Below the pieces are notes generated by a model. The model ran no database searches, was not told where the DNA came from, and was given only the letters and a program-made list of their open reading frames with translations. Made by a program: the position numbers and the translations under genes. A DNA stretch of 60,458 bases. Origin: Rhodococcus tibetensis (GTDB lineage Bacteria > Actinomycetota > Actinomycetes > Mycobacteriales > Mycobacteriaceae). The DNA is taken from assembly GCF_024438035.1 (NCBI RefSeq), contig NZ_JANFQF010000029.1, positions 1 to 60,458 of the forward strand. Reading direction: 5' to 3'. Positions 47,078-56,348 of this stretch are shown here, one piece after another (positions within the stretch are counted from its first letter, which is position 1; every line of letters starts with the position of its first letter).

Positions 47078-48295
47078 ATGCCCGAGGCAGTAATCGTCTC
47101 TGCAGTACGTTCACCGATCGGCCGAGCCATGAAGGGCTCGCTCAAGTCGATCCGCCCGGATGATCTGACGACGCAGATGGTGGCCGCGGCGCTGGCGAAG
47201 GTCCCCGAACTCGACCCCACCGAGATCGACGACCTGCTTCTCGGGTGCGGACAGCCCGCCGGACAGTCCGGGTTCAATATTGCGCGCGTCGTCGCGGTGG
47301 AGCTGGGCTACGACTTCCTGCCCGGTGTGACCGTCAACCGGTACTGTTCCTCCTCGCTGCAGACCACCCGGATGGCGCTGCACGCGATCAAGGCCGGCGA
47401 GGGTGACGTCTTCATCTCGGGCGGTGTCGAGTCCGTGTCCAGTTTCATCACCGGTAACGCCGACGGTCTGCCCAACACGAAGAACCCGAAGTTCGCCGAC
47501 GCCGAGGCGCGTACCGGAAAGCTCGCCGAGGGCGGTGTCGCCTGGACCGACCCGCGTGAAAACGACCTGCTGCCCGATGTCTACATCGCAATGGGTCAGA
47601 CGGCCGAGAACGTCGCGTCCGCCACCGGCATCAGCCGTGAGGAACAGGACCGTTGGGGTGTCCGGTCCCAGAACCGTGCGGAGGAGGCCATCAAGAACGG
47701 ATTCTTCGAGCGCGAGATCACACCGGTCACACTGCCCGACGGCACCGTGGTCTCCACCGACGACGGCCCGCGCGCCGGCACCACCTACGAGGCTGTGAGT
47801 CAGCTCAAGCCGGTGTTCCGGCCAGACGGCACCGTCACCGCCGGCAACGCGTGCCCCCTCAACGACGGTGCTGCCGCGCTGGTCATCATGTCCGATACGA
47901 AGGCGAAGGCGCTCGGACTTACTCCGCTGGCGCGCATCGTGTCCACCGGTTTGTCGGGGCTCTCGCCCGAGATCATGGGTCTCGGTCCGATCGAGGCAGT
48001 CAAGAAGGCTCTCGCGATCGCCGGCAAGTCCGTCTCGGACATCGACCTGTTCGAGATCAACGAGGCCTTCGCGGTCCAGGTCCTCGGCTCGGCCCGCGAG
48101 CTGAAGATCGACGAGGACAAGCTGAACATCTCCGGTGGCGCCATCGCCCTCGGTCACCCATTCGGCATGACCGGTGCCCGCATCACCAACACCCTGCTCA
48201 ACAACCTGCGTGAGCAGGACAAGACGTTCGGCGTCGAAACCATGTGCGTCGGCGGCGGCCAGGGCATGGCGATGGTCCTCGAGCGCCTGAGCTAG
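47078..48295 (+). CDS. Acetyl-CoA acetyltransferase / 3-ketoacyl-CoA thiolase (FadA3-like)
   Basis: 405 residues. The acylated cysteine is in VNRYCSSSLQT near residue 93; the base histidine is in NEAFAVQ…GGAIALGHPFGMTGAR; the second cysteine is in ETMCVGGGQG. It splits or condenses acyl-CoA in beta-oxidation. Homologue of Rv1074c (fadA3). Strong ribosome site; upstream palindrome. Its TAG stop is the left edge of triple-hairpin copy 4. Confidence 0.95.
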   Translation: MPEAVIVSAVRSPIGRAMKGSLKSIRPDDLTTQMVAAALAKVPELDPTEIDDLLLGCGQPAGQSGFNIARVVAVELGYDFLPGVTVNRYCSSSLQTTRMALHAIKAGEGDVFISGGVESVSSFITGNADGLPNTKNPKFADAEARTGKLAEGGVAWTDPRENDLLPDVYIAMGQTAENVASATGISREEQDRWGVRSQNRAEEAIKNGFFEREITPVTLPDGTVVSTDDGPRAGTTYEAVSQLKPVFRPDGTVTAGNACPLNDGAAALVIMSDTKAKALGLTPLARIVSTGLSGLSPEIMGLGPIEAVKKALAIAGKSVSDIDLFEINEAFAVQVLGSARELKIDEDKLNISGGAIALGHPFGMTGARITNTLLNNLREQDKTFGVETMCVGGGQGMAMVLERLS

Positions 48296-48364
48296 GCGGC
48301 TCCGCCGCCCGTGAGTGGTTGACGAGTGCAGAGACTCGTTAACCACTCACGGGCGCGAAGCGCC
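48295..48364. repeat. Triple-hairpin element, copy 4 (between convergent stops)
   Basis: Left mini-hairpin GGCGGC-TCC-GCCGCC (48295-48309). The central 20-bp stem (CCCGTGAGTGGTTGACGAGT with ACTCGTTAACCACTCACGGG) has one mismatch and a 6-nt loop. Right mini-hairpin GGCGC-GAA-GCGCC (48352-48364). Both edges are the G of a TAG stop: thiolase on +, Bax-inhibitor protein on -. Confidence 0.9.
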
Positions 48365-49218
48365 TAGTCGTTGTTGAAGTAGCTCAGCAGGCGCAGGATC
48401 TCGATGTACAGCCACACCAGGGTGACCGTGAGTCCGAAGGCGACTCCCCATGCGGCCTTCTCCGGCGCCTGAGCGCGGATCAGCTGGTCGGCGGCGTCGA
48501 AGTCCAGCAGGAAGCAGAAGGCGGCGATACCGATGCAGACGAGGCTGAAGATGATGGCCATCGTGCCGCCGTCGCGCAGTCCGAGGCCGCCTTCGATGAA
48601 GAAGCTGGCGATCACGTTGCCCAGGGCGAGGACGACGACGCCGATGAGCGCGCCGATCACCATCCGGGTCAACCGGGGCGTCACGCGGATGGCGCCGGTC
48701 TTGTAGACGACCAGCATGCCGAAGAACACACCGAAGGTACCGAGGACTGCCTGGCCGATCAGGGCCGAGCCGCCGACTCCACCGAACGTGATGTCGGTGA
48801 ACATGAACGACAGCGCACCCAGGAACAGACCTTCGGCGACGGCGTATGCCAGCACGATCGCCGGGTTGTCCATCTTGCGGCCGAAGGTGGCGATCAGTAC
48901 GAGGACGAGACCGACCAGACCGCCACCGATGACGAAGGGGACAGCCAAGTCGGCGTCGTTGCTCACCAGGAAGTAGGAGATGATCGCCGTCACCGAGAGC
49001 ACACCGAGTGTGATTCCGGTCTTCGTGACGACGTCGTCGATGGTCATCGAACGGTGGTCGGGGCCCGTCCGGTAGGGCTCGGCCTGCGTGTACTGCGGCT
49101 GGCCGAACTGCTGGGTGACCTGCGCGGCGCCGGCCGTCGTAGATCCGAACGAGGCGTATCCGCCGTTGCCCTCTTGTTTGGGCAGGTTACGGAACACCGG
49201 GTTACTGGTGGTGCGCAC
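48364..49218 (-). CDS. Bax inhibitor-1/YccA family membrane protein
   Basis: 284 residues with seven transmembrane segments after a ~70-residue soluble N-terminus beginning MRTTSNPVFRNLPKQ. Landmarks are the TKTGITLGVL start of the membrane part and a C-terminal DFDAADQLIRAQAPEKAAWG with helix pair. The GTG at 49218 is chosen over the ATG at 49227 because GAGAAGG sits nine bases before it and the family begins there. Probably a pH- or calcium-related channel; role in actinomycetes unknown. Confidence 0.9.
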   Translation of the reverse strand: MRTTSNPVFRNLPKQEGNGGYASFGSTTAGAAQVTQQFGQPQYTQAEPYRTGPDHRSMTIDDVVTKTGITLGVLSVTAIISYFLVSNDADLAVPFVIGGGLVGLVLVLIATFGRKMDNPAIVLAYAVAEGLFLGALSFMFTDITFGGVGGSALIGQAVLGTFGVFFGMLVVYKTGAIRVTPRLTRMVIGALIGVVVLALGNVIASFFIEGGLGLRDGGTMAIIFSLVCIGIAAFCFLLDFDAADQLIRAQAPEKAAWGVAFGLTVTLVWLYIEILRLLSYFNND

Positions 49219-49383
49219 CGTGCACATCCCTTCTCGTGGCTCGCCGGGTGGATCCGGGTTCTCTTATGTGCTCAACGTCCGGCACCCCACCGCAAGTTCC
49301 CGTTCTTCGCTTCGGGTCGGACAATTCGGACTCTACCGGTGCCGTGGTGGCGATCGCCAGACGAGGGCGCGGCGGCGCGGCGG

Positions 49384-50511
49384 TCAGGCGATCGACCGGG
49401 TGACGGTGAATTTGGGATTCCGGCCGACTACGTCCGTGCGCCCGACCAGCCGCTGTAGCCGGCCTCGATACCCGAGATGGGAGTTGTAGACGGTCCACAT
49501 TTCGCCGCCGGACCGGAGAACCCGTCCGGCCTCGGCGAACATCTTCAGGGCGATGCCGGTGTGTACGGCCGCGCCGACATGGAACGGCGGATTACAGAGG
49601 ATGACGTCGCAACTATCGGTGGCCAGCGTCGACATGACGTCGTCGCGCAGTGTGCTCACCCGGTCGGCGACTCCGTTGGCACGGGCCGTGGCCGACGCGG
49701 ATGCGACTGCGGCCGCCGATTGGTCGGTGGCTATGACCGAGATGTCGGGTAGCAGCCGGGCGAGACTGACAGCCAGGATGCCGGTGCCGCACCCGAGGTC
49801 GACAGCGGTGTTCGCGGTGGGGTTCACGCGTGGGAGGAAGTCGAGGAGGCACCGGGTCCCGATATCGAGTGCGGAACCGGCGAACGCGGCTCCGTAGGAG
49901 ACGACGTCGAGGCCGATGTCGTCGATGTGTTCGGTGACCGGGAAGCTCGGCTGGGCGGCCGCTACCGGACCGCTCGCGATCAGCACCCGCGACTTCTGTC
50001 TTCCGAGTGTCGCCCGCACGGATCCGAACGAGCGCCGAAGCACGTCGTTCATCCCGGTGGAAATGTGTTTGTTCCGGCCACCCGCGTAGACCACCACGCC
50101 GCGGTCGGCGTACCGGGCGATAGCCTCAGCGATCTCGGTGAGCTCGCTCAGGCTGCGCGGCAACTGCAGCACGACGACCTTCGCACCCGCGAGCAGGTCC
50201 TGCCCGAGGGTGCACTGCCTATAGCACGAAGTGAGGCCGGCCGCCTCGGCGTTGCGCGCCAGCGCCAGTTCCCCCGTCAGCGGGTCCTGATAGACCCGGA
50301 TACCGGTGGCACCGTGCGTCACCGCGGCGCCGAGGGTGAGCGCGCCGTAGTGGTCCCCGATCACGGCGACGGTACCCGTAGGCGCGTCTGCCAGAGCGGT
50401 CGCGGCCTCGTCGAGGATAAGACGGTCGGCGGCGTCGACGGCTACCAGATTCGGTGCCTCGACGTCGGGACGGCGCCGCAAGTGGGCGAACAGTGAATCG
50501 CGGTCGAGCAC
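49384..50511 (-). CDS. RsmC/RlmG-type class I methyltransferase
   Basis: 375 residues from the GTG at 50511. An inactive N-terminal methyltransferase-like half (to ~190) is followed by a catalytic half with VDLGCGTGILAVSLA (SAM binding) and ILCNPPFHVG, the NPPF motif of N2-guanine rRNA methyltransferases. It likely modifies 16S or 23S rRNA. It starts 1 bp after the nitroreductase stop, so the two are co-transcribed. Confidence 0.9.
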   Translation of the reverse strand: MLDRDSLFAHLRRRPDVEAPNLVAVDAADRLILDEAATALADAPTGTVAVIGDHYGALTLGAAVTHGATGIRVYQDPLTGELALARNAEAAGLTSCYRQCTLGQDLLAGAKVVVLQLPRSLSELTEIAEAIARYADRGVVVYAGGRNKHISTGMNDVLRRSFGSVRATLGRQKSRVLIASGPVAAAQPSFPVTEHIDDIGLDVVSYGAAFAGSALDIGTRCLLDFLPRVNPTANTAVDLGCGTGILAVSLARLLPDISVIATDQSAAAVASASATARANGVADRVSTLRDDVMSTLATDSCDVILCNPPFHVGAAVHTGIALKMFAEAGRVLRSGGEMWTVYNSHLGYRGRLQRLVGRTDVVGRNPKFTVTRSIA

Positions 50512-50512
50512 G

Positions 50513-51220
50513 TTACTGCGACACCCACTCGACCACGTTGTCGACGCTTTCGCGACTGGTACGGAATCGGTTGACCGGATTCTCGGTGTCGGCGTATCCG
50601 AACGAGATGGCGCAGACGACTTTGCGTTCTTCCGACAGCGAGAAGAAGTCATGGATGTAGCGCGAGCTCCCGGCCAGTGCCGCCTGCGGAATGGTGGCGA
50701 CACCGAGGCTCTGCGCCGCGAGGAGGAAGCTGTCGACGTACAGGCCGCAGTCGACGGCGCCGTACGTACCGAGCGCTTCGTGTGTGGTGACGATCGCGAC
50801 GTGCGGTGCCCCGAACAGGTCGAAGTTCTTCATGGTCTGTTCGGCGGACGCGGCTCTGTCCCCGGGCGCTATTCCCACACTCGAGTACAGCTGCATGGCG
50901 CATTCCCGGCGACGCAGCTTGTGCTCGCCTTGATACTCGCGAGGAAAGTCGAAGTCCGATTCTTGCGGATGGCTACGCACGTATTCCGCCAGCCCGGTAC
51001 GAAACCGCTCGGTCCCTTCCCCCTCCGTGATCGTCACCTGCCACGGCTGCGTGTTGCACCACGACGGCGTCTGCTGCGCCAACTCGAGGATCCGTGCGAT
51101 CACCTGGCGCGGCACCTGATGGGGCAGAAACGCCCGGCAACTGATTCTCTCGTGGAGAAGCGTGGCCAGAATTCTTTCGGCCGAGCTCGTGTCGGGTGCG
51201 GCAATGCCGGTGTCGGTCAC
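50513..51220 (-). CDS. Nitroreductase family protein
   Basis: 235 residues. The FMN-binding pattern of the family is visible: RISCRAFLPHQVPRQVI, TPSWCNTQPWQVTI, and the C-terminal GYADTENPVNRFRTSRESVDNVVEW. The GTG at 51220 has GAGGAGA seven bases upstream. It probably reduces nitro or quinone groups with NAD(P)H. Divergent from pknK, with ~95 bp between. Confidence 0.92.
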   Translation of the reverse strand: MTDTGIAAPDTSSAERILATLLHERISCRAFLPHQVPRQVIARILELAQQTPSWCNTQPWQVTITEGEGTERFRTGLAEYVRSHPQESDFDFPREYQGEHKLRRRECAMQLYSSVGIAPGDRAASAEQTMKNFDLFGAPHVAIVTTHEALGTYGAVDCGLYVDSFLLAAQSLGVATIPQAALAGSSRYIHDFFSLSEERKVVCAISFGYADTENPVNRFRTSRESVDNVVEWVSQ

Positions 51221-51314
51221 GTAGAAATCTCCTCGGGTTCGCTCGCTCTCGAACACGCTCTCGGGGATGAGGGACCGCGATATGCTGGCGTCAGTGCACC
51301 GAGAAGGTGATGTC

Positions 51315-54300
51315 ATGAGTGTGCCACGAGGCCCGGAAGGACAAGCCTGGCCGACCGACTCGGATCCGCGGACCACTGCGCGCCACGCCGTCACCGGCAT
51401 CGCTTCAGAGCTGTCGGCAGAAGGCTTCGACGATGCGCGCGAGATCGGGCGGGGCGGGTTCGGGGTCGTCTACCGATGCCTGCAGAGTGCCCTCGATCGC
51501 ACGGTGGCCGTCAAGGTTCTCTCGTCCGACCTGAGAGACGAAGACCGCGCGCGGTTCCTGCGCGAGCAGCGCGCAATGGGCAAGTTGTCCGGACATCCCC
51601 ATGTCGTGGACATCCTTCAGTCGGGGGTGACCCCGAGCGGAAGGCCGTACATCGTGATGCCGTATCACCCGCGCGATTCACTCGAAGCCTGGATTCGTCA
51701 CGAAGGACCCCTTTCGTGGACCGAGGTGCTCCGCGTGGGTGTGAAATTGGCCGGGGCGCTCGAGACGGCGCATCGCGCGGGCACGCTGCACAGGGACGTC
51801 AAGCCGGCCAACATTCTGCTCACCGGGTACGGCGAGCCCCAGCTCACCGACTTCGGCATCGCCCGCGTCTCGGGTGGATTCGAAACCACGTCGAGCATGA
51901 TCACCGGATCGCCCGCGTACACCGCCCCCGAGGTGCTCCGGGGTGAACCGCCGTCCGTGGCGTCCGATGTGTACAGCCTCGGTGCGGCGCTGTTCTGCCT
52001 CCTCACCGGACATGCCGCGTTCGAGCGGCGCAGCGGTGAGAGGCTCGTTGCGCAATTTTTGCGGATCGCCACGCAACCCATCCCTGATCTTCGGGGTGAA
52101 GACGTGCCGGACGACGTGTGTTCGGCGATCGAGCACGCGATGGCCGACGATCCAGCCGACCGCCCCTCGGGCGCAGCGCAATTCGGCCAGGAATTGCAGG
52201 AGGTGCAACGCAGGCACGACCTCGGCGTGGACGAGATGGCACTTCCTTCTACGGTCGGCGAATTCCCGCGGGTGGAACAGTCGGCAACCCCGACCACCCA
52301 GTCTGCCGTGTCCGGACGCAGCCGTAGTTATCGCAGGCGCTCGGGCGCCACACCTCCCAGCGCTGCGGCCCGCTTCCGTCCTCCGACGCCGATGCGGTCG
52401 CTGGTTCCGCGGACCCGGCCGCTCGACATGCTTCGACAGGGACAGCGCCGACGCCTGGCGCTGATCCACGCGCCTGCGGGTTTCGGGAAAAGCACGGTGG
52501 CCGCGCAATGGCGTGACGAACTCGTCCGGGAGGGTGCCGTCGTCGCCTGGTTGACAGTGGACAGCGACGACAACAACGTCGTGTGGTTCCTGTCCCATCT
52601 CGTCGAGGCGATTCGCCGGGCCGATCCTTCCCTCGCCGACGAATTGGGCCAGGCACTCGAGGAGAACGGTGAGGATGCGGAGCGATACGTGCTCACTTCG
52701 CTGGTCGACCAGATCCACGAAGGCCGCCGCCATGTGGTGGTCATCATCGACGACTGGCATCGCGTGTCCGATCCGAGAACCATCGCTGCCATGGACTTCG
52801 TCCTCGAGAACGGTTGTCACCATCTGCAGATCGTGGTGACGAGCCGCACCCAGGCCGGACTTCCGCTGGCGAAGCTCCGCGTTCGGGACGAACTCGTGGA
52901 AATCGACAGCATGGCACTACGTTTCGATCTCGGTGAGTCACAGCGTTTTCTCGTCGACCTCGGCGGACTCGAACTCGCCGATGCCGACGTCGAGGCCCTG
53001 GAGGAAACTACGGACGGGTGGGTCGCGGCCCTGCAACTTGTCTCGCTGTCGTTGCGGGACCGGGCCGATCCCGGCGACCTCATCCGGCACATGTCGGGCA
53101 GGCACCACGCCATCGGTGAGTACCTGGCCGAGAACGTCCTGAGCACCCTCGAACCCGCGCTACTCGACTTCATGCTCGCGACGTCGATCACCGAACGCGT
53201 CTGCGGCGACCTCGCGTCGGTGCTGGCCGAGGTGAAGCGCGGGCAGGCACTGCTCGAGCAGGTCGAGTCACGGGATCTGTTCCTGCGGAGCCTCGACGAG
53301 GACCGGGAGTGGTTCGAGTACCACCACTTGTTCGCCGAGTATCTTCGCCGTCGGCTCGAACGTGATCAGCCCGAGCGTGTTCCGGCGTTGCACCGCGCCG
53401 CCGCGCAATGGTTCGCCGACCACCACTACGTGAGCGACGCCGTCGATCACGCCTTGGCGACAGACGATCTCGATATGGCAGTGACCGTGGTCGAAACGCA
53501 GGGGATGCGCCTGGTCGAACACTCGCGAATGGTCGCCCTGCTGGGCTTGGTGGAGAAGCTGCCGCCCACGCTCGTGGAGTCCAGCCCTCGAATCCAGATC
53601 GCCGTCGCGTGGGCGAGCATCCTGCTTCAGCGTGCACCGGAAACCCTCCGCGCACTCTCCCGCGTTGCTGCCGCCCTCGAGCATTCCCCGCTGAGCGAGT
53701 CCGAGCGCAGGGACATTCGGCTGGAGAGCGATGTCATCAGAGCCGTCGTCGAGGTGTCGGCGGATCGGGTTGCCAAGGTCCCCGATCTCATCGCCGAGGT
53801 GATGGAACGGCCCGATCTTTCGCGCTCGTGGATCGTCTCCGTTGCCGCCAATCTCGCTTCCGCCGTCGCCATCGCCAGGTTCGAGTACGGGGAGGCGCGT
53901 CGCTTGCAGCAGTGGGCACTTCCCTACCACCGGCAGACCGTCGGGACGTTCAACCAGATGTACGGCTACAGTTTCGCGGGCCTCGCCGCCATGGAGCAAC
54001 TCGATATCTCGGCCGCCGAAAAGAACTTCCGCCTTGCGGTGCAGGTCGCGACGGGGGCGAGCGGGCAGCACTCGCACGCCGCACGCCTCGCTGGGACGTT
54101 GTTGGGCGAATTGATGTACGAGCTCGGTCATCTCGAGGAGGCCGAGCGACTCTTCGATGAGAGTCACGAACTCGGACGCGAGGGCGGCCTCGTCGACTTC
54201 ATGATCGCCCGCTTCGTGACCTCTGCCCGGTTGAAGGCGGGGCGCGGGGAGTTCGCGTCCGCATCCCGCCACCTGGACGAGGGTGCCGCGGTGGCCGGCA

Positions 54301-54818
54301 CGCTGGGTCTTCGACGGCTTCTCGCCAGAGTGCAGAACGAGCGGGTCCGGCTCGGACTTCCGCCGCCTCCGCCAGAGTCGGAACCGCCTACGACGCCCAT
54401 GCGCCCGCCCGACTTCGGCTATGCCGAGATCGTTGCGCAACTCGACGATGCGACTGCCATTCGCCAGCAGATGACGGACCAGCCCGGTCTCGCATGCGAA
54501 CGCGCCGAGGCGTGGGTTCGCCGAGTAGAGGCACAGAACAGGCCGAGAGCGACGCTACAGGCCAAGCGTCTTCTAGCGGCGTGCCTGGTGGCGGCAAGCC
54601 GCATCGACGAAGCCAAGCCGGTTCTGGCGCAAGTCGCCTCGACGTGCGCCCGAATCGGGTTCGTGCGTTATGTCATCGACGGCGGTCCCCGAATGATCCC
54701 CGCACTTGCCGCCCTGCTGGAAGACAAGCAGGGCAAGCGCTGGCCTTCCGATTGGCCGGATGTTCCCGCCGACTTCCTCGCCGCCGCCTTGGCCGGTGAC
54801 ACGCCACTCGAGAATTGA
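51315..54818 (+). CDS. pknK: PknK-type Ser/Thr kinase fused to MalT-like STAND ATPase
   Basis: 1167 residues. The kinase domain (~40-300) has GRGGFGVVY, Lys67, H159-R-D161, DFG (179-181) and APE, so it should be active. A Pro/Ser/Arg linker leads to an ATPase with Walker A APAGFGKST (386-394) and VVIIDDWH, then a winged-helix and TPR-like helical C-terminus resembling MalT. No LuxR-type HTH is present. The layout equals mycobacterial PknK, which senses growth state and phosphorylates regulators. ATG at 51315 with GAGAAGG upstream. No transmembrane segment. Confidence 0.93.
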   Translation: MSVPRGPEGQAWPTDSDPRTTARHAVTGIASELSAEGFDDAREIGRGGFGVVYRCLQSALDRTVAVKVLSSDLRDEDRARFLREQRAMGKLSGHPHVVDILQSGVTPSGRPYIVMPYHPRDSLEAWIRHEGPLSWTEVLRVGVKLAGALETAHRAGTLHRDVKPANILLTGYGEPQLTDFGIARVSGGFETTSSMITGSPAYTAPEVLRGEPPSVASDVYSLGAALFCLLTGHAAFERRSGERLVAQFLRIATQPIPDLRGEDVPDDVCSAIEHAMADDPADRPSGAAQFGQELQEVQRRHDLGVDEMALPSTVGEFPRVEQSATPTTQSAVSGRSRSYRRRSGATPPSAAARFRPPTPMRSLVPRTRPLDMLRQGQRRRLALIHAPAGFGKSTVAAQWRDELVREGAVVAWLTVDSDDNNVVWFLSHLVEAIRRADPSLADELGQALEENGEDAERYVLTSLVDQIHEGRRHVVVIIDDWHRVSDPRTIAAMDFVLENGCHHLQIVVTSRTQAGLPLAKLRVRDELVEIDSMALRFDLGESQRFLVDLGGLELADADVEALEETTDGWVAALQLVSLSLRDRADPGDLIRHMSGRHHAIGEYLAENVLSTLEPALLDFMLATSITERVCGDLASVLAEVKRGQALLEQVESRDLFLRSLDEDREWFEYHHLFAEYLRRRLERDQPERVPALHRAAAQWFADHHYVSDAVDHALATDDLDMAVTVVETQGMRLVEHSRMVALLGLVEKLPPTLVESSPRIQIAVAWASILLQRAPETLRALSRVAAALEHSPLSESERRDIRLESDVIRAVVEVSADRVAKVPDLIAEVMERPDLSRSWIVSVAANLASAVAIARFEYGEARRLQQWALPYHRQTVGTFNQMYGYSFAGLAAMEQLDISAAEKNFRLAVQVATGASGQHSHAARLAGTLLGELMYELGHLEEAERLFDESHELGREGGLVDFMIARFVTSARLKAGRGEFASASRHLDEGAAVAGTLGLRRLLARVQNERVRLGLPPPPPESEPPTTPMRPPDFGYAEIVAQLDDATAIRQQMTDQPGLACERAEAWVRRVEAQNRPRATLQAKRLLAACLVAASRIDEAKPVLAQVASTCARIGFVRYVIDGGPRMIPALAALLEDKQGKRWPSDWPDVPADFLAAALAGDTPLEN

Positions 54819-54840
54819 CTGCCTCGGAGAGGCGCTGATG

Positions 54841-54866
54841 CAGCGTGACCGTGGACACACACGCTG
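54841..54866 (+). terminator. Possible terminator after pknK
   Basis: Arms CAGCGTG/CACGCTG with a 12-nt loop, 23 bp after the pknK stop. No T-run. Confidence 0.4.
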
Positions 54867-54963
54867 ATTCCACGTTCGCAACGAGGCACCTTTTCGCCAC
54901 GACGACAGCACCGGACGACCTATCGTGAGAACGGTTGACGCTACCTGCCGAGAGGTCGCTCGC

Positions 54964-55833
54964 ATGTGCCGGTTGTTCGGATTGTCCGCTGCGCCCCGTC
55001 GGGTCCGTGCCTCGTTCTGGTTGCTCGACGCCCCGGACAGCCTGACGCAGCAGAGTCACCGGGAGCCGGACGGCACGGGGTTGGGAACCTTCGCGGACGA
55101 CGGCACTCCGGTGGTGGAGAAGCAACCATTGGCCGCCTACGCGGACACCGAGTTCGCGCACGAGGTGAAGCATCGATATTCGAGTACGTTCGTCGCGCAC
55201 ATACGGTTCGCCACCACGGGCGACCTGTTGCCGGCGAACACGCACCCGTTCACCCAGCGCGGCCGAATATTCGCCCACAACGGCGTAATCGGCAATTTAG
55301 CCGCTCTCGACGCCGAATTGGGCTCCGATCTGGCCCTCGTCGAGGGTGACACCGATTCGGAGCGGTTCTTCGCCCTCGTGACCCGGCACATCGACAGGAA
55401 CGGCGGCGACGTCACGGCCGGGATCAGCACCGCTGCGCAATGGATAGCCGACAAACTCCCCGTCTATGCCCTCAACCTGGTGCTCACCACCCCGGAGGAA
55501 CTCTGAGCGCTGCGCTACCCGGACACACACGACCTCTTGGTGCTCGAGCGGCAACCCGGCGGGCCGAGCGGGAGCAGGCACCTGCAACACACCAGCAGCT
55601 CCGGCAGAGTCCGGGCTCGGTCCGAACATCTCACCCAGCATCCCGCGGTGATCGTCGCGAGCGAGCAGATGGACGAGGACCCGGGGTGGACCCCACTACG
55701 ATCGGGCGAGCTGCTGCACGTCGACCGGAACCTCACGGTCAGCCGCGAGGTGGTCCTCGACCGTCCACCCCGCGACCTCATCCATCTCGACGACCTCGAC
55801 AGCCGGGCCGCCGCCGCGCAGCACGAAAAGTAG
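54964..55833 (+). pseudogene. Class II glutamine amidotransferase (YafJ-like) split by an in-frame TGA
   Basis: Begins MCRLFGLS with Cys2 as nucleophile, so the start must be 54964. HREPDGTGLG, HIRFATTG, HPF and FAHNGVIGN follow, all family landmarks. A TGA at 55504-55506 stops translation after …LTTPEEL, but the same frame continues as ALRYPDTHDLLVLERQPGG to a stop at 55833, giving 289 codons with one break. In the family the residue after EEL is tryptophan (TGG), so one base change explains it. Either a recent pseudogene, a read error, or a truncated but folded catalytic half. Confidence 0.85.
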
Positions 55834-55847
55834 CGCGCCCCCGGCAG

Positions 55848-56153
55848 CTACTGGGCGGAGAGCCCGGGCTGTGTGTCAATTCGGCTGGGTCCGCCGTTGA
55901 AGGTGCCCGCCTTCCCGAAGGACCATTCGCCGTCCTTGCCGCAGACCAGCACCCCGTTGCGGTCACCCGGGTTCGCGTACCCGACGACGGTGGTGTTGCC
56001 GTTGGCGTCGTCCTGCACGATGGGGCACCCCTTGCCGGGGCCGTTGTTCGGGTCGACGGGGACGGCATGCGCCGTGGTGGCCGCGCCCAAAGCTCCGAGG
56101 ATCGGAAGGGCTGCGAAGGCGATAGCGGCGATGGTTCGGCGGGCGTTGATCAT
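55848..56153 (-). CDS. Small secreted protein
   Basis: 101 residues from the ATG at 56153 with GGAGAA upstream. Signal peptide ~1-30 (RRTIAAIAFAALPILGALGA… with AHA-VP cleavage). The mature ~70 residues have two cysteines (GKGCPIVQDD, VLVCGKDG), probably a disulfide, around a short beta domain. Similar small proteins occur in Rhodococcus and Nocardia; function unknown. Confidence 0.8.
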   Translation of the reverse strand: MINARRTIAAIAFAALPILGALGAATTAHAVPVDPNNGPGKGCPIVQDDANGNTTVVGYANPGDRNGVLVCGKDGEWSFGKAGTFNGGPSRIDTQPGLSAQ

Positions 56154-56348
56154 TCGTTCTCCAGAGGATGTCGGGTAAGTGTCTTGCTGACAGGTACTAC
56201 TGTGCCGATTTCTGCGCGCGGTTCGAAGCAACCCCAGGGGTGGGATCCGCTCACCTACCGCGTTTGCCGCACATGCCTTACTCGGCCCAGTACTCCAGCA
56301 TCGGTTCGCTTGCGAGTTGGTTCGACCCCTCGGTGATGACGAGAGCGT

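Noticed and set aside
55504..55506. Selenocysteine at the internal TGA
   Set aside because: The position fits a Trp codon, the family does not use selenocysteine, and no bacterial SECIS-like hairpin follows directly.
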